The notes below the pieces were generated by a model. The model was not told the DNA's origin. It saw nothing but the letters and a program-made list of their open reading frames with translations, and ran no database searches. Of a DNA stretch of 64,000 nt, positions 59,560-64,000 are shown piece by piece. This stretch comes from Pseudorasbora parva (lineage: Eukaryota; Chordata; Actinopteri; Cypriniformes; Gobionidae), in the NCBI RefSeq assembly GCF_024679245.1, contig NC_090183.1, positions 20,069,207-20,133,206 of the forward strand, in the 5' to 3' direction. Both the position numbers and the translations under genes were made by a program. How positions within the stretch are numbered: position 1 is the first letter of the stretch; every line of letters starts with the position of its first letter.

Positions 59560-62500
59560 CAAAGATGACCCTTTGAACTTATTTTTGGCCCAAGAGTCTT
59601 TGAACTTGAACCTTCTTTACAGACTTCTGTCTTTCTGTTTTTTCTTCAGTAGATCAAACATGAGATTTTTTGACAAAAAAAAAAAAAAAAAGATTCTGAC
59701 ACTGGATCCCATGAAGTTGAACTTTCTATTCATATAAACAGATTCCTTCTGATGTTTTATTAGTTCTTCAATGATGACCTTTTGAACTTATTTATGGCCA
59801 AATAGTCTTTGAACTTGAACATTTTATACAGACTTTATGACTACCTGTTGTTTCATCAATAAGTAAAGGAAGACATTTTTTGACAAAAATAAATAAGATT
59901 CTGACCCTAGATTCCACGAACTTGAACTTTCTATTCATATAAATAGATTCCTTGTGCTGTTTTGTTAGTTCTTCAAGGATGACCTTTTGAACTTATTTGT
60001 GGCCAATGAGTCTTGGAACTTGAACTTTCTATACAGACAGTCCTGTGGTTCATCATTAGGTAAAGGAAGACATTTTTTGACAAAACAAAAAAAAAGATTC
60101 TGACTCTAGATTCCATGAACTTGAACTTTCTATTCATATAAATAGATTCCTTCTGATGTGTTATTAGTTCTTCAAGGATGACCCTTTGAACTTATTTGTG
60201 GCCAATGAGTCTTTAAACTTGAACCTTCTTTACAGACTTCTGTCTTTCTGATTTTTCTTCAGTAGATAAATGATGAGATTTTTTGACAAAAAAAAAAAAA
60301 AGATTCTGATCCTGGATCCCATGAAGTTGAACTTTCTATTCATATAAATAGATTCCTTGTGATGTTTTTTTTTAGTTCTTCAAGGATGACCTTTTGAACT
60401 TATTTGTGGCCAAATAGTCTTTGAACCTGAACTTTCTATACAGACTTTATGACAGTCCTGTGGTTCATCAGTAGGGAAAGGAAGACATTTTTTGACAAAA
60501 AAAAAAAAGATTCTGACCCTAGATTCCATGAACTTGAACTTTCTATTCATATAAATAGATTCCTTCTGATGTGTTATTAGTTCTTCAAGGATGACCCTTT
60601 GAACTTATTTGTGGCCAATGAGTCTTTAAACTTGAACCTTCTTTACAGACTTCTGTCTTTCTGATTTTTCTTCAGTAGATCAAAGATGAGATTTTTTGAC
60701 AAAAAAAAAAGATTCTGATCCTGGATCCCATGAAGTTGAACGTTCTATTCATATAAAGAGATTCCTTCTGATGTTTTATTAGTTCTTCAAGGATGACCTT
60801 TTGAACTTATTTGTGGCCAAATAATATTTGAACTTGAACATTCTATACAGACGTTAAGTCTACCTGTTGTTTCATCAGTAGGTAAAGGAAGACATTTTTT
60901 GACAAAAAAAAAAAAAGATTCTGACCCTAGATTCCATGAACTTGAACTTTCTATTCATATAAATAGATTCCTTCTGATGTTTTATTGGTTCTTCAAGGAT
61001 GACCCTGTGAACTTATTTTTGGCCCAAGAGTCTTTAACTTGAACCTTCTTTACAGACTTCTGTCTTTCTGTTTTTTCTTCAGTATGAGTATTTCTTCAAA
61101 AACATGAGATTTTTTGACAAAAAAAAAGATTCTGACCCTGGAGCCCATGAAATTGAACTTTGTATTCATATAAACAGATTCCTTCTGATGTTTTATTAGT
61201 TCTTCAATGATGACCTTTTGAACTTATTTATGGCCAAATAGTCTTTGAACTTGAACATTCTATACAGACTTTGTGACTACCTGTTGTTTCATCAGTAAGT
61301 AAAGGAAGACATTTTTTGACAAAAATAAAAAAGATTCTGACCCTAGATTCCACGAACTTAAACTTTCTATTCATATAAATAGATTCCTTGTGATGTTTTA
61401 TTAGTTCTTCAAGGATGACCTTTTGAACTTATTTATGGCCAAATAGTCTTTGAACTTGAACATTCTATACAGACTTTATGACTACCTGTTCTTTCATCAG
61501 TAGGTTAAGGAAGACATTTTTTTGACAAAAAAAAAAAAAAAAGATTCCATGAACTTGAACTTTCTATTCATATAAACAGATTCCTTCTGAAGTTTTATTA
61601 GTTCTTCAATGATGACCTTTTGAACTTATTTATGGCCAAATAGTCTTTGAACTTGAACATTCTATACAGACTTTATGACTACCTGTTCTTTCATCAGTAG
61701 CTTAAGGAAGACATTTTTTTGACAAAAAAAAAAAAAAGATTCCATGAACTTGAACTTTCTATTCATAAAAATAGATTCCTTCTGATGTTTTATTAGTTCT
61801 TCAAAGATGACCCTTTGAACTTATTTTTGGCCCAAGAGTCTTTGAACTTGAACCTTCTTTACAGACTTCTGTCTTTCTGTTTTTTCTTCAGTAGATCAAA
61901 CATGAGATTTTTTGACAAAAAAAAAAAAAAAGATTCTGACACTGGATCCCATGAAGTTGAACTTTCTATTCATATAAACAGATTCCTTCTGATGTTTTAT
62001 TAGTTCTTCAATGATGACCTTTTGAACTTATTTATGGCCAAATAGTCTTTGAACTTGAACATTTTATACAGACTTTATGACTACCTGTTGTTTCATCAAT
62101 AAGTAAAGGAAGACATTTTTTGACAAAAATAAATAAGATTCTGACCCTAGATTCCACGAACTTGAACTTTCTATTCATATAAATAGATTCCTTGTGCTGT
62201 TTTGTTAGTTCTTCAAGGATGACCTTTTGAACTTATTTGTGGCCAATGAGTCTTTAAACTTGGACCTTCTTTACAGACTTCTGTCTTTCTGTTTTTTCTT
62301 CAGTAGATCAAAGATGAGATTTTTTGACAAAAAAAAAAAAAAGATTCTGATCCTGGATCCCATGAAGTTGAACTTTCTATTCATATAAATAGATTCCTTC
62401 TGATGTTTTATTAGTTCTTCAAGGATGACCTTTTGAACTTATTTGTGGACAAAGAGTCTTTGAACTTGAACATTCTATACAGACATTATGACTACCTGTT

Positions 62501-64000
62501 CTTTCATCAGTAGGTTAAGGAAGACATTTTTTGACAAAAAAAAAAAAGATTCCATGAACTTGAACTTTCTATTCATATAAATAGATTCCTTCTGATGTTT
62601 TATTAGTTCTTCAAAGATGACCCTTTGAACTTATTTTTGGCCCAAGAGTCTTTGAACTTGAACCTTTTTTACAGACTTCTGTCTTTCTGTTTTTTCTTCA
62701 GTAGATCAAACATGAGATTTTTTGACAAAAAAAAAAAAGATTCTGATCCTGGATCCCATGAAGTTGAACTTTCTATTCATATCAATAGATTCCTTCAGAT
62801 GTTTTATTCGTTTTTCAAGGATGACCTTTTGAACTTTTTTGTGGCCAAATAGTCTTTGAACTTGACCATTCTATACAGACGTTGTGACTACCTGTTGTTT
62901 CATCAGTAGGTCAAGGAAGATCTTTTTTTACAAAAAAAAAAAAAAAAAAGATTCTGATCCTGGATCCCATGAAGTTGAACTTTCTATTCATATAAATAGA
63001 TTCCTTCTGATGTTTTATTAGTTCCTCAAGGATGACCCTGTGAACTTATTTGTGGCCAATGAGTCTTTAAATTTGGACCTTCTTTACAGACTTTGTCTTT
63101 CTGTTTATTCTTCAGTAGATCAAAGATGAGATTTTTTGACAAAAAAAAAAAAAGATTCTGATCCTGGATCCCATGAAGTTGAACTTTCTATTCATATAAA
63201 TAGATTCCTTCTGATGTTTTATTAGTTCTTCAAGGATGACCTTTTGAACTTATTTGTGGCCAAAGAGTCTTTGAACTGAACATTCTATAGAGACATTATG
63301 ACTACCTGTTCTTTCATCAGTAGGTAAAGGAAGACATTTTTTGAAAAAAATAAAAATAAAAAGATTCCATGAACTTGAACTTTCTATTCATATAAATAGA
63401 TTCCCTCTGATGTTTTATTGCTTATTAAAGGATGACCCTTTGAACTTATTTTTGGCCCAAGAGTCTTTGAACTTGAACCTTCTTTACAGACTTCTGTCTT
63501 TCTGTTTTTTCTTCAGTAGATCAAACGTGAGATTTTTTGACAAAAAAAAAGATACTGACCCTGGATCCCATGAAGTTGAACTTTCTATTCATATAAATAG
63601 ATTCCTTCTGATGTTTTATTAGTTCTTCAAGGATGACCTTTTGAACTTATTTGTGGCCAAAGAGTCTTTGAACTTGAACATTCTATACAGACATTATTAC
63701 TACCTGTTGTTTCATCAGTAGGTAAAGGAAGACATTTTTGACAAAAAAAATAAATAAAAAGATTCCATGAACTTGATCTTTCTATTCATATAAATTGATT
63801 CCTTCTGATGTCTTATTAGTTCTTCAAGGATTACCCTTTGAACTTATTTGTGGCCAATGAGTCTTTAAACTTGGACCTTCTTTACAGACTTCTGTCTTTC
63901 TGTTTTTTCTTCAGTAGATCAAAGATGAGATTTTTTGACAAAAAAAAAAAAAAAGATTCTGATCCTGGATCCCATGAAGTTGAACTTACTATTCATATAA
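59560..64000 (+). repeat. Long-range satellite copy of about 50.0-55.1 kb
   Basis: 59560 to about 62600 repeats 50040 to about 53080 at an offset of about 9,524 bp (GATTCTGACACTGG near 50169/59694 and 52408/61932; TGAGTATTTCTTC at 51561/61084). After about 62600 the offset falls to about 8,710 and then about 8,915 (TTATTGCTTATTAAAGG near 54501 and 63416), which implies loss of about four monomers and gain of one. The order of rare variants is conserved throughout. Confidence 0.8.

Larger units (their letters stand above)
46365..64000 (+). repeat. 205-bp satellite, forward block 3
   Basis: Starts in diverged form (CTTCTTCTGATATTTCAGC) and becomes regular by about 47000, then runs to the end of the window. 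Same A and B monomers as the other forward blocks, plus a local variant in which B is shortened to ACAGACAGTCCTGTGGTTCA, and a variant with an extra CAGTATGAGTATTTCTTC near 49315, 51557 and 61080. Open frames of 60-90 codons recur because the repeat recurs. No gene is supported. Confidence 0.95.

Overview
This window reads as repeat-dense chromosomal DNA of a cyprinid fish, most likely zebrafish (Danio) or a close relative. The evidence is two DIRS-type tyrosine-recombinase retrotransposons of the kind known from zebrafish, a hAT element with TAGGGGTGTAACGG ends, a CACTG-ended palindromic element and a 5S rRNA-derived remnant. I see no ordinary host gene with confidence. All organism and family names come from recognition, not from a search.

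Layout. About 34 kb is one AT-rich tandem satellite with a monomer of about 205 bp, in + orientation at 1-5563, 12272-22825, 28178-28246 and 46365-64000. It has two alternating monomer types: A carries a polypyrimidine-CAG segment, B carries TATGACTACCTGTTGTTTCATCAGTAGGTAAAGG. They are organised into larger repeat blocks (offsets of about 1.2, 1.4, 2.04, 2.24 and 9.5 kb). Two DIRS elements sit in the array, both on the minus strand. Copy 1 (5567-12268) is a wreck: its gag is only a fragment, its reverse transcriptase core is deleted, its recombinase is frameshifted, and a 1.3-kb palindromic TTAA-flanked DNA transposon lies in its leader. Copy 2 (22829-28174) is nearly complete, with intact gag and RT/RNase H/methyltransferase-like frames, and appears broken only by a small frameshift in the recombinase.

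From 28247 to 46364 the picture changes. The same satellite appears in inverted, more diverged form (28247-30060, 35912-37588, about 40107-40560). It is interrupted by a 5.85-kb TA-flanked element with CCCTTGTG ends (30061-35911), then a CACTG-ended palindromic element (from 37589). A 5S-like remnant (about 40656-40755) and a second, unrelated satellite built on ATGCAATGCAAAAGC (40886-46205) follow. The 5.85-kb element holds a nested hAT (31210-32380) that itself holds a LINE 3' end, an eight-copy 94-bp array, and a CpG-containing promoter-like segment with a perfect NRF1 palindrome. That promoter faces a possible five-exon minus-strand gene encoding 78 residues.

How the parts relate. Nesting gives a relative history: satellite array, then DIRS and DNA-transposon insertions, then insertions within those. 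The forward arrays were homogenised by unequal exchange while the inverted central patch was not. The points most worth checking are the small spliced gene inside the TA-flanked element, the retinoic-acid-receptor-like DR2 motif carried by most satellite monomers, the alternating splice-acceptor and splice-donor motifs of the A and B monomers, and the way DIRS copy 1 left a mismatched AAC/AAA core at its junctions.
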